The translations under genes and the position numbers were made by a program. 11,616 nt of DNA, taken from assembly GCA_905221605.1 (NCBI GenBank), contig CAJNDS010000759.1:64001-75616 (forward strand), in the 5' to 3' direction. The notes beneath the pieces are model-generated. The model was not told where the DNA came from and searched no databases. It saw only the letters and a list, made by a program, of their open reading frames with translations. Source of the stretch: Symbiodinium natans. Lineage: Eukaryota > Sar > Dinophyceae > Suessiales > Symbiodiniaceae. Shown here one piece after another: positions 11,587 through 11,616 of this stretch; positions within the stretch are counted from its first letter, which is position 1; each line of letters starts with the position of its first letter.

Positions 11587-11616
11587 TTTTAGGATTTTGG
11601 GGTTTAGGGTTTAGGG
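11587..11616 (+). repeat. TTTAGGG tract running off the right edge
   Basis: TTTTAGGATTTTGGGGTTTA then GGGTTTAGGG. Confidence 0.85.

Overview
The window looks like nuclear DNA from a protist with plant-type (TTTAGGG/CCCTAAA) telomere repeats, most likely a dinoflagellate of the Symbiodinium type. The case rests on some 30 intact or decayed telomere-like tracts scattered in both orientations through otherwise unique DNA, many satellite families, G/C-ending codons in the few coding-like stretches, and a foldback repeat whose translation (MGISENRGYP) I recall from Symbiodinium predicted proteins (memory, not a search). No prokaryotic operon, rRNA, tRNA, CRISPR array or complete intact gene is visible.

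Layout. 1-2110: telomere-like tracts alternating with 80-400 bp blocks, including a 97-bp hairpin element with 13-bp flanking direct repeats (1097-1219) and a short coding-like fragment (284-397). 2111-3501: two minus-strand coding relics, one with a signal-peptide-like segment (2317-2626) and one 213-codon frame followed by two frame changes (2662-3501). They are separated by a TTTAGGG tract and bounded upstream by a 219-bp CCCTAAA array. 3502-4546: mostly telomere-like DNA, with a second copy of the 284-397 coding fragment and a head-to-head telomeric palindrome.

4547-8427: a 3.9-kb composite bounded by a perfect 23-bp inverted repeat and set in CCCTAAA-type DNA. Inside are a dispersed ~80-bp repeat, 108-bp repeats in two opposed blocks, twelve 47-bp units, a GGT tract, GGAACAG palindromes, AT-rich repeats, five hairpin-bearing ~135-160-bp units, six 48-bp units and three 42-bp units. 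The 9-mer AAAGAGGCC (either strand) occurs about 15 times here and was not seen elsewhere. The 48-bp unit shares 17 bases with the right terminal repeat.

8428-11616: telomere-like tracts again, one 158-bp perfect array flanked by a 9-bp direct repeat, a minus-strand frame interrupted by a foldback element (9039-9148), TTTTAGGG octamer tracts, a third copy of the coding fragment (near 10022-10120) and a short LIM-like frame (11202-11360).

The genes do not form a pathway. The two features most worth following are the terminal-inverted-repeat composite built from satellites that share its end sequence, and the small peptide-coding fragment present three times next to telomere-like DNA, where two copies differ largely by synonymous changes.
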